This document shows positions 10,216 to 20,347 of a stretch of DNA of 64,000 nucleotides, piece by piece. Within the stretch, counting starts at the first letter, position 1. The number at the start of each line of letters is the position of its first letter. Source of the stretch: Xiphydria camelus. Its lineage: Eukaryota; Arthropoda; Insecta; Hymenoptera; Xiphydriidae. The notes beneath the pieces are model-generated. The model was not told where the DNA came from, ran no database searches, and worked only from the letters and a program-made list of their open reading frames with translations. The stretch is taken from positions 25,626,955 through 25,690,954 of the forward strand of contig OY783191.1 of NCBI GenBank assembly GCA_963678675.1. Direction: 5' to 3'. The translations under genes were made by a program, and so were the position numbers.

Positions 10216-10660
10216 ATATGAATGTTTATTCATCCTACATTAATTGATTGTCTTTCATTGACTTTAATAATCTGTGCTTTTTAATAAACAGTATAGTTTA
10301 TAACTTGCTCAACATACTCTGGAGACTAAATGAAATAATTTATTGATTTAATAATTGAACAAATTACAATTTTTGTCCATTTATTCACAAATAAATTTTA
10401 AAGTCCCTATATATGCAGGAGACGGAAATTTTTCTAAGTCTTGTTCGTCATTAAAAATGACGGAAAAGTTCCGTCAAAAAGACGTTGAATTTTGACGTCC
10501 AAGGTACGTCGTAAATATGACGTCCCTGCGACGTTAATATTACGACAACTGACGTCTGAAACCCTATACTGACCAAAAAATGACGTCTGAGACGTTATTC
10601 TAACGTCAGTGTGCTACCTGGGATAGGTATCGGCACTTGCTCGAATTCTCCCGGGACATG

Positions 10661-11079
10661 TGGTACATAAATATGTAAATTCTCTCTCTCTCGATAGAGA
10701 CTGACTGCTACACTCGCATCTGCCTTATGGTAAATGAACGTTGATAACTAGTACCTGCATGCGTAACGAATTCCCTTTTCCACCATGCCTCGAACCTTTG
10801 CTGACCACTGAACAAAATGACTGGACACGAAGTACTCGAATCGATCTAAAGCCGCTCTTTTCTTTATAAATAGAGATTAAGGAAATAGAGTCTTACTTCA
10901 TATATTTTACCCGCTGATGATTCGCTGCTTCGACCCCCCCCCCCCCCCTCTTCCGATCTACGCATGCACAAATTTATGCAGTACCATATCGTACTGTCCT
11001 ATTTAATGTTAGAGTAGAAGATTAAACGAATATATAAAATTGGTCGCGGCAAAATACATGAAGATTAAGTTTAAAGGTA
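10661..11079. other. Spacer with CT and poly-C tracts
   Basis: Contains a short (CT)n tract near 10681 and a C15 homopolymer near 10936. No gene or repeat relationship is apparent. Confidence 0.35.
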
Positions 11080-12183
11080 CCGTCACGGACCTAGTTTTCG
11101 ATCAGCTAAGGCTTTCACGGCGTTCTTTTTACCATATTATAAGTATAATAGATCAATAAATCAAAAACTTTTTGTTTTGTAATTGATAAATTCATTATTT
11201 GAGTTTAACTTGATACAAATAAATATACGAAAGTCTCGCAAATTAAATAATTAATTATGTGTATGAGAGGGAGCAGTTTTCGATCACCCAATCATGCATG
11301 GAAGTAGTTTTCGATCAGAGATTCTAATAATCGTACGTACAAAATGAAAAAGAATTATTGAAATAGATATTTTGCAACTTATTTATTAAAGTTATCTATT
11401 GACATTAATATTCGAATAATAATGTATTATATAATCTATGCAAGTAACAAATAATACTTAATTATGTAAAAAATTTTTAATATTAACTTGTAACGGTTGC
11501 CTTTTTTTGAACTTCTGAAGCTTCCAAAACCTTTCTTGCAACTTTTCCTCTTAATCTTCTCATCTTTCTCTTTTTTAATTATCATTTTTTCTAGCCCAGC
11601 GTTCTTCCTGAGCTGCTTTTCTTCTTCTGCTTTCCGTTTCTATTTAAGAACTTGTTGGTGATACGCTCTCCACTAAAATAATTTCACTATTCTGAATACT
11701 AGAAAATATTTTTAACCTGAAATATTTGTAGTTAGAAACGTGATCGAAAACTACGGCGAAGTATGAAAACTGGGAGCAGTCATAGATCATCACGTTATTT
11801 TACTAAAAAATTAGACAAAGTAGGTAGCGTTTTATAAATCATTACTAATTGAACTATTATACAACAAAAATTCGTAATAATTACCTCATAAGCTCCAAAA
11901 CACGAAGGAGACGGAATTTTTTTTTAGTAGCGTCACTTCTAATAGATTACAATAAGATTATGGTAGACGTGCCATCAAACCAAACACGTTACTACTGCAG
12001 CATTTATTTTTATTGCAATAAGTATTTCTAAAACTCCGAATATGGACAACCGATTTCGAAATAGTTGTTTAATTTAATTTTTCCTTCTTTGTATGAAATA
12101 TTTTTACTATAAATTTAATATAAGGGTTAAAATAGAAAAGTGATCGAAAATTGGGTCCTGATCGAAAACAGGGTCCGTCACGG
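11080..12183. mobile_element. 1.1-kb element, ends CCGTCACGGACC, TTTTCGATCA motif
   Basis: The left end is CCGTCACGGACC then GTTTTCGATCAG; the right end is its inverted match with CTGATCGAAAAC then GGTCCGTCACGG. TTTTCGATCA or TGATCGAAAA recurs near 11095, 11280, 11315, 11742, 12141 and 12160. The interior is AT-rich. I see no convincing target duplication or ORF. Confidence 0.6.
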
Positions 12184-13380
12184 TGATATGCTATCGATTT
12201 GATCATGAATCGACATATTAGTGGACTCCTTGACGCTAATAAAGAGCTGTTTTATACGAGTTCTCGTTTCACACAATTTTCTTAAACTAAAATTTCTTAT
12301 TTACCGAAAAGAATTTTAGTCTTTTATGAGAAGAATGGCTATGCTTCTCGATATTCTTACAATACTACGGGAATAAAAGGCTCAGAATTTAATTCGGAGT
12401 CGTAAAAGGGCGATATCCTTCTTTCAGTATATAGAAGCAAAGAATACAACTGCTTGGGTCACTCTTTGTTTTACATAAACGATTACGTCTATAAACGGCG
12501 AAACTAGCAATGCGCTTGGCAAAATGGATACCACTTCCTATGTTTGTCCTTCTTTATCCTTGGCGGAAGATAATTATACTACCGAGTAATAAAGTCATTT
12601 TTTCGTAGTACTGGATTCTACTTTACGGTATAATTATGTAACGGGTAATGGGATGGAATTAAGTAATTCATAAACTAATATTCTTAAGGATATTTCATCT
12701 GTTTCGTTATATTTAGCTTGCATTATCCCCCGAAAAGAATGTTTCTTTTTTAACAAAACTGCTCGACAGTAATTTCGGGGAATCAATACTTTCAAGTAAC
12801 GTATGCTTTATACAATGCCACGAATTAAAAATACTCCACATTCTACGTAAAGTTATAAAGCGATGAAATTCTTGTTCTTTTATTTTCGAAAGACTTCAAG
12901 GAGATGCTCTTTCGTGAATCTCCTTCCTTGAGTATACATAGGTAAACATTTCGATGGCGAGAAGGGGAAATAGTGGTCAAACCAGCTAGTAAACCTTAAT
13001 ACATAGATATACACTACGCAAGACACAGCACAGTACGCCGAACGCAAGTTCACGATACACACACTCGCTCGAAATGCCCGCAGAGGCGCATCTGCCTGTA
13101 CGGCAAGTCGACGTAAATAAATAGCAAATGGTGTATTATCGATTGGACCATAAAGCGGGCCCTGCGGAACCCCCTTTAATGGTGAAAATAGCTCAATGTA
13201 CGACGTATATGTATTGGCTGCGGTTATACCCCCGTAATTTCCGTTCAGTTAATGCATTCTCAACCCGGAAATTCATCATTCGCCCTTTCTCTCCCAGTCG
13301 TTGGTACCCCCACTTCTTATTTTTTTATGCCGAAAAATTCGCAACGCAGTGGCAGCATATACCTATACGAGCACCGTGCA
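12184..13380. other. Non-repetitive spacer, no gene recognised
   Basis: Short frames only (for example 60 codons on the minus strand at 12880-13062), none with a recognisable motif. It forms the left flank of the large element that follows. Confidence 0.35.
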
Positions 13381-13386
13381 TCGACC
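13381..13386 (+). other. Target-site duplication TCGACC, left copy
   Basis: TCGACC directly precedes the left terminus AGTAGGTAAG. The identical hexamer follows the right terminus at 20342-20347. A 6-bp duplication is the hallmark of Maverick/Polinton insertion. Confidence 0.9.
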
Positions 13387-14089
13387 AGTAGGTAAGCTAG
13401 GCGGGTTCGAGCACATCAATCCGGACGGGTTGCCTACATTCAGGGGCAAAATGGCGGGAAATTTGAATTTTGCGGAAATCTACCTTACCGACGGAGGGGG
13501 GGTTACCGGCTGATCACTGCCTTACCGACCCAGCACTGGCTTACCGACGGAGCAGGGCGGCAATTTTGAATTTTACCCCAACAGAGCTCCACCATTGGTT
13601 GAACCCCCACCTCCGGAGATCTGTCATTGGTCGAACCCCCACTCCCTGACCTTACTCGCTCGCAGCGCCATCTCGCGGTCTCCGGTAGAGCCATCTCGCG
13701 GACTCCGATCTCGCTCGCAGCGCTATCTCGCGGATTCAGACCTCACCTGTAGCGCCATCTCGCGGGCCTCTCGTAGCACACTTTCCCGCGTGCATCATCA
13801 TCATCATCATCTCGCAACGCTACGGTCTACTCCCTCACCCCTTCCCCACCCGCGAGCGACGGGGAGCTCTAACTTTCCAACGGGGATCTCTTACCACAAA
13901 AATTGTGGGTAAATTTGAATTTTGTGCGCCGCGTGCACGGAGCTCCGTCATTGGTCGAACCCCCACCCCCGACCTCACTCGCAATTTCCCGTACACACAC
14001 ACACACACACACTCACGTCATCGAACGCGTTCGAGAGGTGCCGAACGACGAACTTACCCCACTCCACTCAACCGATCTACGCGAGCGAT

Positions 14090-14635
14090 GACGTCACAAG
14101 GCGCGCACACGCGCATGCGCACACGCACATGCGAGCCTCACCGGTCCTCCGACCGCGAATCTCGCGGATCCCCTAGCCTTACCACCAATCCCGAGGCTCC
14201 GCCATTGCTTGTCTAACCTTAACCCCACCCCCGAGGTGCCGCCATTGCTAACCTAGCCTTACGCCACACTCGAGGCGCAGCCATTGCTACCCTAACCTTA
14301 CCCCTACTCCCGGAGCAGAGCCGTTGCCCCCAACCCATCCCACCCCCACCCCGGCCCGTGCGAGCGATGACGTCATAGCCCGCGCACGCGCTCATGCAAG
14401 CCTCACCGGTCCTCCGACCTCGAATCTCGCGGATCCCCTAGCCTTACCACCAATCCCGAGGCTCCGCCATTGCTTGTCTAACCTTAACCCCACCCCCGAG
14501 GCGCAGCCATTGCTAACCTAGCCTTACGCCACACTCGAGGCGCAGCCATTGCTACTCTAACCTTACCCCTACTCCCGGAGCAGAGCCGCTGCGCACTTTG
14601 GGATTTTTGGGACATGAGATTTCGAGGAATCGAAC
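14090..14635 (+). repeat. About 265-bp tandem duplication unique to the left arm
   Basis: CTCGCGGATCCCCTAGCC occurs at 14161 and 14426, and the following CCGCCATTGCTTGTCTAACC is repeated with it. The right arm has a single copy. This explains the difference in arm lengths and must postdate arm formation or the last arm homogenisation. Confidence 0.75.
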
Positions 14636-15341
14636 TGCGTCGCTGCTGTACAGTTCCGATCGAGCCGAGCGCGTCACATTCCTGAGCGATGACGTCATAG
14701 AACACACCCGATACCCGTTGTTCCATCGCGTCGCTACTGCGCAGTTCCAGCCGAGCCGACGACGTCACCGCAAACCTTCGCGCCCCGGCCATACAGGAAT
14801 AAGCGAAACATTGATGCGTGAGGATGAAGTAGGAATTATAGCGCCATTTTATAAAGACCGCGATGACGACATCGGGGGATCTATCGCACCGCTACTGCAC
14901 ATCGAGCCGAGTACGTAGCATTCCTGAGCGATGATGTCACAGCTTCTTATCGAACCGCGCCGCTACTGCGCAGATCATTAGGTGTGCAGGTTCGGACATG
15001 TCTCGCGCGTGGTCGAGGTCAACGCCCTCGACGCCCGTTGGCTCGTCAGGGCGCTACTGCGCATCGAGCCGAGCGCGGCACATTCCTGAGCGGTGACGTC
15101 ATAGCTTCCCGACAGGCACGAACACGTTTGGTTCCGCGTTTCTGAAGTACACCGATGAGCAATCGTTAAGAAAGAGAGAGAGAGAGAGAAATGCTTTTTT
15201 TCGACAGAGGTGTTAAATTTACAAATTAGCGAAACACAATATATATTTTATCATTCTTTATTCAATCACATAAATTCAGCATGTATGTCACAATTTAATT
15301 CTCAACAAACGCAAACGAATTGCATTTTCCACCGAGGTTCT

Positions 15342-15758
15342 TCAGATACAGCTTGTTATCGTCTCGCAGATGGAAGGTTTCAGATTGCTGAAGGTCGAGT
15401 ACAGGTTGATGCCGTGTCGCTGCATGAGAGTCTCGAACTTGCTGTTGTAAAATTCCTTGCCAGAGTCGACTTGCAGGTTCTTCGGTACACGTCCCTGCTC
15501 GAGAACGATCTTCATGGCGGCCGTAATGTCATTGGCGTTCTTGCTCTTTGATGGCACGGCCCAGGCGAATTTCGAAAATACATCGATAACCGTCAGCAGG
15601 AAGTGATATCCTCCGTTAGCTCTCGCGTAAACCAACATGTCGATGAGATCCGCTTGCCAAGTCTCGTCCAGGCCGCGAACGTCAACGCGCCGACGCGGAA
15701 AATTTCTTCGTGCAGGCTTGTGAAGTTCCGTCACCACAGCTAACTTCTCTTCGTCCAT
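15342..15758 (-). pseudogene. Integrase core fragment (rve-type), left arm
   Basis: 138 codons on the minus strand. The order matches a retroviral-type DDE integrase of the transposon-derived F54H12.3-like group: a WQADLIDM stretch with the first Asp, TVIDVFSKFAWAVP, QVDSGKEFYNSKFE with the second Asp, then YSTFSNLKPSICE. The third acidic residue (Glu) is at the point where the family pattern is lost, and a stop follows within eight residues. N-terminal zinc-binding and C-terminal domains are missing. It differs from the right copy at only a few residues (L/S, I/V, P/A). Confidence 0.8.
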
Positions 15759-16127
15759 CGGTCCTCCAGTGCTTTCAATCTGACATCCAACTGGTTAATG
15801 AGTTCGGAACTACGCAACGTCAACTCTTCGAACTCTCGTTGTCCACACGTTGTTTCTTCAAATTCTCCCGAAAATTGGAATCGAGAACTTGAACGATCGC
15901 ATTGACACTGTCGATTTCGCTTCGCATGGCCGTTGTGATCTGGTATATATGGTACGAATTTCCTGACGTATCAGACTCTGCATGACACTCAATGTAACTG
16001 CATCATGCTGCTGTGTGGGATGGGCGACATTGCACAGTCTTCTGTTCGCCACGTCGTACTGTCCATCAACGGTAAATTTGAATCCCTCGCCGGCAGGTCC
16101 CGGGGGCCCGCGTCCACTCCTAGTCAA
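15738..16127 (-). pseudogene. Collagen-like/coiled-coil gene fragment, left arm
   Basis: Minus-strand mirror of 17857-18245. It has a short GPPGPAG collagen-like start, then GFKFTVDGQYDVANRRLCNV, then a helical region that continues only in another frame. It carries the same frame break as the right copy and sits between the truncated tail of the central gene and the integrase fragment. Confidence 0.65.
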
Positions 16128-16164
16128 TTTTCATGATGGTATTGATGAAGGAACGTCGCGCCAC

Positions 16165-16208
16165 TCCACTAATAAATGATGTCGGCTTCCCGCAATTCCT
16201 CGATGATG
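16165..16208 (-). pseudogene. Remnant 3' end of the central gene in the left arm
   Basis: This stretch is the reverse complement of the last codons of the gene ending at 17815 (EELREADIIY and stop). It shows that the inverted duplication copied the gene's final ~40 bp and stopped there, marking the junction of arm and unique centre. Confidence 0.8.
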
Positions 16209-16227
16209 ATTTAAATCAAAATTTTAA

Positions 16228-16765
16228 GATATATCTCTGAGGATACACCCCAGATGTATCTCTGAGGACACACCCCAGATGTATTTCTGAGGATACACCC
16301 CAGATGTATCTCTGAGGTACACCCCAGATGTATCTCTGAGGATACACCCCAGATGTATCTCTGAGGATACACCCCAGATGTATCTCTGAGGATACACCGC
16401 AGATGTATCTCTGAGAATACACCCCAGATTTATCTCTGAGGATACACCCCAGATGTATCTCTGAGTATACACCCCAGATGTATCTCTGAGGATACACCCC
16501 AGATGTATCTCTGAGGATACACCCCAGATGTATCTCTGAGGATACACCCCAGATGTATCTCTGAGGATACACCGCAGATGTATCTTTGAGGATACACCCC
16601 AGATGTATCTCTGAAGATACACCCCAGATGCATCTCTGAGGATACACCCCAGATGTATCTCTGAGGATACACCCCAGATGTATCTCTGAGGATACACCGC
16701 AGATGTATCTCTGAGGATACACCCCAGATGTATCTCTGAGGATACACCCCAGATATATCTCTGAT
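16228..16765 (+). repeat. 25-bp minisatellite, about 21 units
   Basis: The unit reads GATACACCCCAGATGTATCT plus CTGAG; several units lose or swap a base. Each unit contains GATACA and TGTATC, so it can fold on itself. Because 25 is not a multiple of 3, all minus-strand frames stay open and read a repeating 25-residue peptide. I treat those frames as non-genic. Confidence 0.9.
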
Positions 16766-16942
16766 GTTCTCCATGAGGAAGAACTCGTCGCGGTCAAACA
16801 TCCCGACGTCTACCTCATGGAGCGGGTACTCAAGAGATGCGAAAATAGATCAGAAGGGGTTTTGACTGCTTCATGAACCTGATAAATGTGCAGTGACTAT
16901 TGAAGTGTTGATCAGTTGACTCTCGCATCCGATCGCGTCAAC

Positions 16943-17815
16943 ATGCACAGTGAGATACGCAAGGAGAAAGATGTCTTACGTCAAATCGTGAAAGCCAGCG
17001 AGGCGATTCGACGAAAGCATCGAATGATAAAAATGGGCAGAGAGAGGACCGAACGCGTGATGAATGAAGTCTTCAAACCTATAGTGACTCCCCTGGAGAA
17101 ATTGGTTCGGTCCGTGGCACCCGTTAAGACTGAACCGAAGCAGGAGAAGGAGGAGCCGCAGTCGGAGGAAGACGATGTATCCTTCCGGACGATAACGGGT
17201 GACGTTGAGAAGGAGGAGGAGGAGGAGGAGGAGGAGGAGGAGGAGGAGGAGGAGGAGGAGGAGGAAGACTTGAGGAAGCTGGAAAAGAAAGATCTGGACA
17301 CGATTTACGGTGTGCGCGAGCTCTCCGGAGAGAGGTTGATGATTGGCAATTCTCCGATAGTCTTTGAACGTAATCTCATTCGCGTGGGTGACGTAGTTTA
17401 TCCGAGCACCAGAGGACTGATGGAGATACTGCTCAAGAAGACGCCCGACGAGTCCCTCGTGAGTCGGGATGATCTGAACAATTACGGAAAAATCATCCTC
17501 GCAACGAATGCGCACAGAAAGTATTATACCGAGAGTGGACTGATACGCGATAGCAAGAGCCTCAAGTTCAAGAACATTATCGCTAGAGCTATCGGCTACC
17601 ACGCTGAGTCGTCGAAACGCGGAGGAGCGGGACTGCCACGATACATGGTCGCCGAGAGTGGTAAACGAGTGGATTACACGTACTGGGATGATCCCAACGA
17701 ACTCGTGGATCGCCTTCGTCTGCTGCTAGCGTCTCAGGCTGCCGGTAACTCGGGTCACTCCAACGAGATCATATCCATCATCGAGGAATTGCGCGAAGCC
17801 GACATCATTTATTAG
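16943..17815 (+). CDS. DUF8207-like protein, only intact gene of the element
   Basis: 290 residues from the first ATG; the frame is open a little further upstream without ATG. Residues 1-60 are a basic helical region (RKEKDVLRQIVKASEAIRRK). Residues about 90-110 contain an unbroken Glu run encoded by (GAG)n. From about 117 comes a conserved block: YGVRELSGERLMIGNSP, a VGDVVYPSTRGLMEIL segment, then NNYGKIILATNAHRKYY. The pattern agrees with the DUF8207 family, which I know from insect and other animal transposon neighbourhoods; its function is unknown. It lies at the element centre, convergent with neither arm gene, and ends 42 bp before the collagen-like frame. The family assignment is from memory. 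Confidence 0.75.
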   Translation: MHSEIRKEKDVLRQIVKASEAIRRKHRMIKMGRERTERVMNEVFKPIVTPLEKLVRSVAPVKTEPKQEKEEPQSEEDDVSFRTITGDVEKEEEEEEEEEEEEEEEEEEDLRKLEKKDLDTIYGVRELSGERLMIGNSPIVFERNLIRVGDVVYPSTRGLMEILLKKTPDESLVSRDDLNNYGKIILATNAHRKYYTESGLIRDSKSLKFKNIIARAIGYHAESSKRGGAGLPRYMVAESGKRVDYTYWDDPNELVDRLRLLLASQAAGNSGHSNEIISIIEELREADIIY

Positions 17816-17856
17816 TGGAGTGGCGCGACGTTCCTTCATCAGAACCATCATGAAAA

Positions 17857-18245
17857 TTGACTAGGAGTGGACACGGGCCCCCGGGACCTGCCGGCGAGGG
17901 ATTCAAATTTACCGTTGATGGACAGTACGACGTGGCGAACAGAAGACTGTGCAATGTCGCCCATCCCACACAGCAGCATGATGCAGTTACATTGAGTGTC
18001 ATGCAGAGTCTGATACGTCAGGAAATTCGTACCATATATACCAGATCACAACGGCCATGCGAAGCGAAATCGACAGTGTCAATGCGATCGTTCAAGTTCT
18101 CGATTCCAATTTTCGGGAGAATTTGAAGAAACAACGCGTGGACAACGAGAGCTTCGAAGAGTTGACGTTGCGCAGTTCCGAGCTCATTAACCAGTTGGAT
18201 GTCAGATTGAAAGCACTGGAGGACCGATGGACGAAGAGAAGTTAG
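17857..18245 (+). pseudogene. Collagen-like/coiled-coil gene fragment, right arm
   Basis: Starts with a short GPPGPAGEG collagen-like stretch, then GFKFTVDGQYDVANRRLCNV and an acidic/aliphatic helix. After RQEIRTIY a frame shift at an ATATATA stretch (about 18030-18040) breaks the gene. In the other frame a coiled-coil continues (MRSEIDSVNAIVQVL to LKALEDRWTKRS). It may encode a fibre-like structural protein in the parental element; that is inference from the collagen plus coiled-coil layout. The end overlaps the start of the integrase fragment, which looks like a deletion junction. Confidence 0.65.
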
Positions 18246-18643
18246 CTGTGGTGACGGAACTTCACAAGCCTGCACGAAGAAATTTTCCGCGTCGGCGCGT
18301 TGACGTTCGCGGCCTGGACGAGACTTGGCAAGCGGATCTCATCGACATGTCGGTTTACGCGAGAGCTAACGGAGGATATCACTTTCTGCTGACGGTTATC
18401 GATGTATTTTCGAAATTCGCCTGGGCCGTGCCATCAAAGAGCAAGAACGCCAATGACGTTACGGCCGCCATGAAGATCGTTCTCGAGCAGGGACGTGTAC
18501 CGAAGAACCTGCAAGTCGACTCTGGCAAGGAATTTTACAACAGCAAGTTCGAGACTCTCATGCAGCGACACGGCATCAACCTGTACTCGACCTTCAGCAA
18601 TCTGAAAGCTTCCATCTGCGAGACGATAACAAGCTGTATCTGA
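18227..18643 (+). pseudogene. Integrase core fragment (rve-type), right arm
   Basis: 138 codons. It has DLIDM (first Asp), FLLTVIDVFSKFAWAVP, LQVDSGKEFYNSKFE (second Asp) and YSTFSNLKASICE with the expected Glu. The sequence then departs from the family and stops. In an adjacent frame a different tail (NKLYLKNLGGKCNSFAFVEN) reads to a stop at about 18690, suggesting that an internal deletion joined the integrase to the end of another parental gene. It starts inside the preceding pseudogene. Without the C-terminal half it is unlikely to be active. Confidence 0.8.
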
Positions 18644-20341
18644 AGAACCTCGGTGGAAAATGCAATTCGTTTGCGTTTGTTGAGAATTAAATTGTGATAC
18701 ACATGCTGAATTTATGTGATTGAATAAAGAATGATAAAATATATATTGTGTTTCGCTAATTTGTAAATTTAACACCTCTGTCGAAAAAAAGCATTTCTCT
18801 CTCTCTCTCTCTTTCTTAACGATTGCTCATCGATGTACTTCAGAAACGCGGAACCAAACGTGTTCGTGCCTGTCGGGAAGCTATGACGTCACCGCTCAGG
18901 AATACGCCGCGCTCAGCTCGATGCGCAGTAGCGCCCTGACAAGCCAACGGGCGTCGAGGGCGTTGACCTCGACCACGCGCGAGACAGGTCCGAACCTGCA
19001 CACCTAATGATCTGCGCAGTAGCGGCGCGGTTCGATAAGAAGCTGTGACATCATCGCTCAGGAATGCTACGTACTCAGCTCGATGTGCAGTAGCGGTGCG
19101 ATAGATCCCCCGATGTCGTCATCGCGGTCTTTATAAAATGGCGCTGTAATTCCTACTTCATCCTCACACATCAATGTTTCGCTTATTCCTGTATGGCCGG
19201 GGCGCGAAGATTTGCGGTGACGTCATCGGCTCGGCTGGAACTGCGCAGTAGCGACGCGATGGAACAACGGGTATCGGGTGTGTTCTATGACGTCATCGCT
19301 CAGGAATGTGACGCGCTCGGCTCGATCGGAACTGTACAGCAGCGACGCAGTTCGATTCCTCGAAATCTCATGTCCCAAAAATCCCAAAGTGCGCAGCGGC
19401 TCTGCTCCGGGAGTAGGGGTAAGGTTAGGGTAGCAATGGCTGCGCCTCGAGTGTGGCGTAAGGATAGGTTAGCAATGGTGGCGCCTCAGGGGTGGGGTTA
19501 AGGTTAGACAAGCAATGGCGGAGCCTCGATATTGGTGGTAAGGCTAGGGGATCCGCGAGATTCGCGGTCGGAGGACCGGTGAGGCTCGCATGTGCGTGTG
19601 CGCATGCGCGTGTGCGCGTGCGCGCCTTATGACGTCATCGCTCGCGTGGATCGGTTGAGTGGGGTGGGGTATGTTCGTCGTTCGGCACCTCTCGAACGCG
19701 TTCGATGACGTGAGTGTGTGTGTGTGTGTGTGTACGGGAAATTGCGAGTGAGGTCGGGGGTGGGGGTTCGACCAATGACGGAGCTCCGTGCACGCGGCGC
19801 ACAAAATTCAAATTTACCCACAATTTTTGCGGTAAGTTAGATCCCCGTTGGAAAGTTAGAGCTCCGTCGCTCGCGGGTGGGGAAGGGGTGAGGGAGTAGA
19901 CCGTAGCGTTGCGAGATGATGATGATGATGATGCACGCGGGAAAGTGTGCTACGAGAGGCCCGCGAGATGGCGCTACAGGTGAGGTCTGAATCCGCGAGA
20001 TAGCGCTGCGAGCGAGATCGGAGTCCGCGAGATGGCTCTACCGGAGACCGCGAGATGGCGCTGCGAGCGAGTAAGGTCGGGGAGTGGGGGTTCGACCAAT
20101 GACAGAGCTCCGGAGGTGGGGGTTCAACCAATGGTGGAGCTCTCTTGAGGTGAAATTCAAAATTGCCGCCATGCTCCGTCGGTAAGCCAGTGCTGGGTCG
20201 GTAAGGCAGTGATTCACCGGTAACCCCCACCCTCCGTCGGTAAGGTAGATTTCCGCAAAATTCAAATTTCCCGCCATTTTGCCCCTGAATGTAGGCAACC
20301 CGTCCGGATTGATGTGCTCGAACCCGCCTAGCTTACCTACT

Positions 20342-20347
20342 TCGACC
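20342..20347 (+). other. Target-site duplication TCGACC, right copy
   Basis: Identical to 13381-13386. Removing the element and one copy restores a continuous flank reading GTGCATCGACCGGCACG. Confidence 0.9.

Larger units (their letters stand above)
9401..10622 (-). mobile_element. 1.2-kb element, TIR CCCAGGTAGCAC, ACGTC-rich, copy 1
   Basis: Ends are CCCAGGTAGCACACTAACGT and its reverse complement, flanked by AT (9399-9400 and 10623-10624). The terminal ~200 bp on each side are packed with ACGTC/GACGT motifs, like arrays of subterminal binding sites. Inside are a nested 214-bp foldback (9607-9820), a 5S rRNA-like segment (9835-9911) and a TAAA-type microsatellite (10141-10213). There is no transposase. 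Other copies are at 27721-28916 and 44650-45633. The 2-bp target duplication is supported by the empty site in the other palindrome arm. Confidence 0.85.
9041..10660. mobile_element. Outer palindrome carrying two nested insertions
   Basis: The arm 9041-9120 (GAATTCGAGCAAGTGCCGAT onward) is repeated inverted at 9343-9400 plus 10623-10660. Between the arms sits the foldback at 9121-9342. The right arm is split at the AT dinucleotide by the 1.2-kb element at 9401-10622. The left arm keeps the uninterrupted sequence around 9080-9090. Confidence 0.7.
13387..16208 (+). repeat. Left terminal inverted repeat (2.82 kb)
   Basis: Reverse complement of 17776-20341 with few differences. It is about 256 bp longer, apparently because of a tandem duplication (units around 14090-14365 and 14366-14635, sharing CTCGCGGATCCCCTAGCC). 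It contains CA and CAT microsatellites, four TGACGTCA sites and the left gene fragments. Confidence 0.9.
13387..20341 (+). mobile_element. Complete 6.95-kb Maverick/Polinton-related element with giant TIRs
   Basis: Termini are 5'-AGTAGGTAAGCTAG and its exact reverse complement. The arms extend 13387-16208 and 17776-20341, so about 77% of the element is inverted repeat. The central unique block holds a 25-bp minisatellite and one intact gene (DUF8207-like). The arms carry mirror copies of a broken collagen-like/coiled-coil gene and an integrase fragment. A 6-bp duplication, AG..CT termini and retroviral-type integrase together suggest derivation from a Maverick/Polinton. The hallmark polymerase, ATPase, protease and capsid genes are absent, so it is non-autonomous. 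The relationship is inference from structure and remembered family patterns. Confidence 0.85.
17776..20341 (-). repeat. Right terminal inverted repeat (2.57 kb)
   Basis: Mirror of the left arm. It starts within the last 40 bp of the central gene and ends ...CTAGCTTACCTACT. It contains the right gene fragments, a (GT)n tract near 19712-19733, a GAT run at 19915-19931 and four TGACGTCA palindromes. Confidence 0.9.

Noticed and set aside
13595..14216. Overlapping Pro/Ser/Thr/His-rich ORFs of up to 105 codons in the TIR
   Set aside because: All three frames are open because of CA and CAT microsatellites and GC-rich sequence; the TIR is otherwise non-coding here.
16216..16801. Three overlapping minus-strand ORFs of 120-190 codons with a repeating 25-residue peptide
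   Set aside because: They arise because a 25-bp repeat without stops stays open in all frames. The peptide is a translation of the minisatellite, not a protein.
16976..17602. Minus-strand frames opposite the DUF8207-like gene, with Leu or Ser runs
   Set aside because: They are shadows of the (GAG)n codon run and the conserved plus-strand gene.
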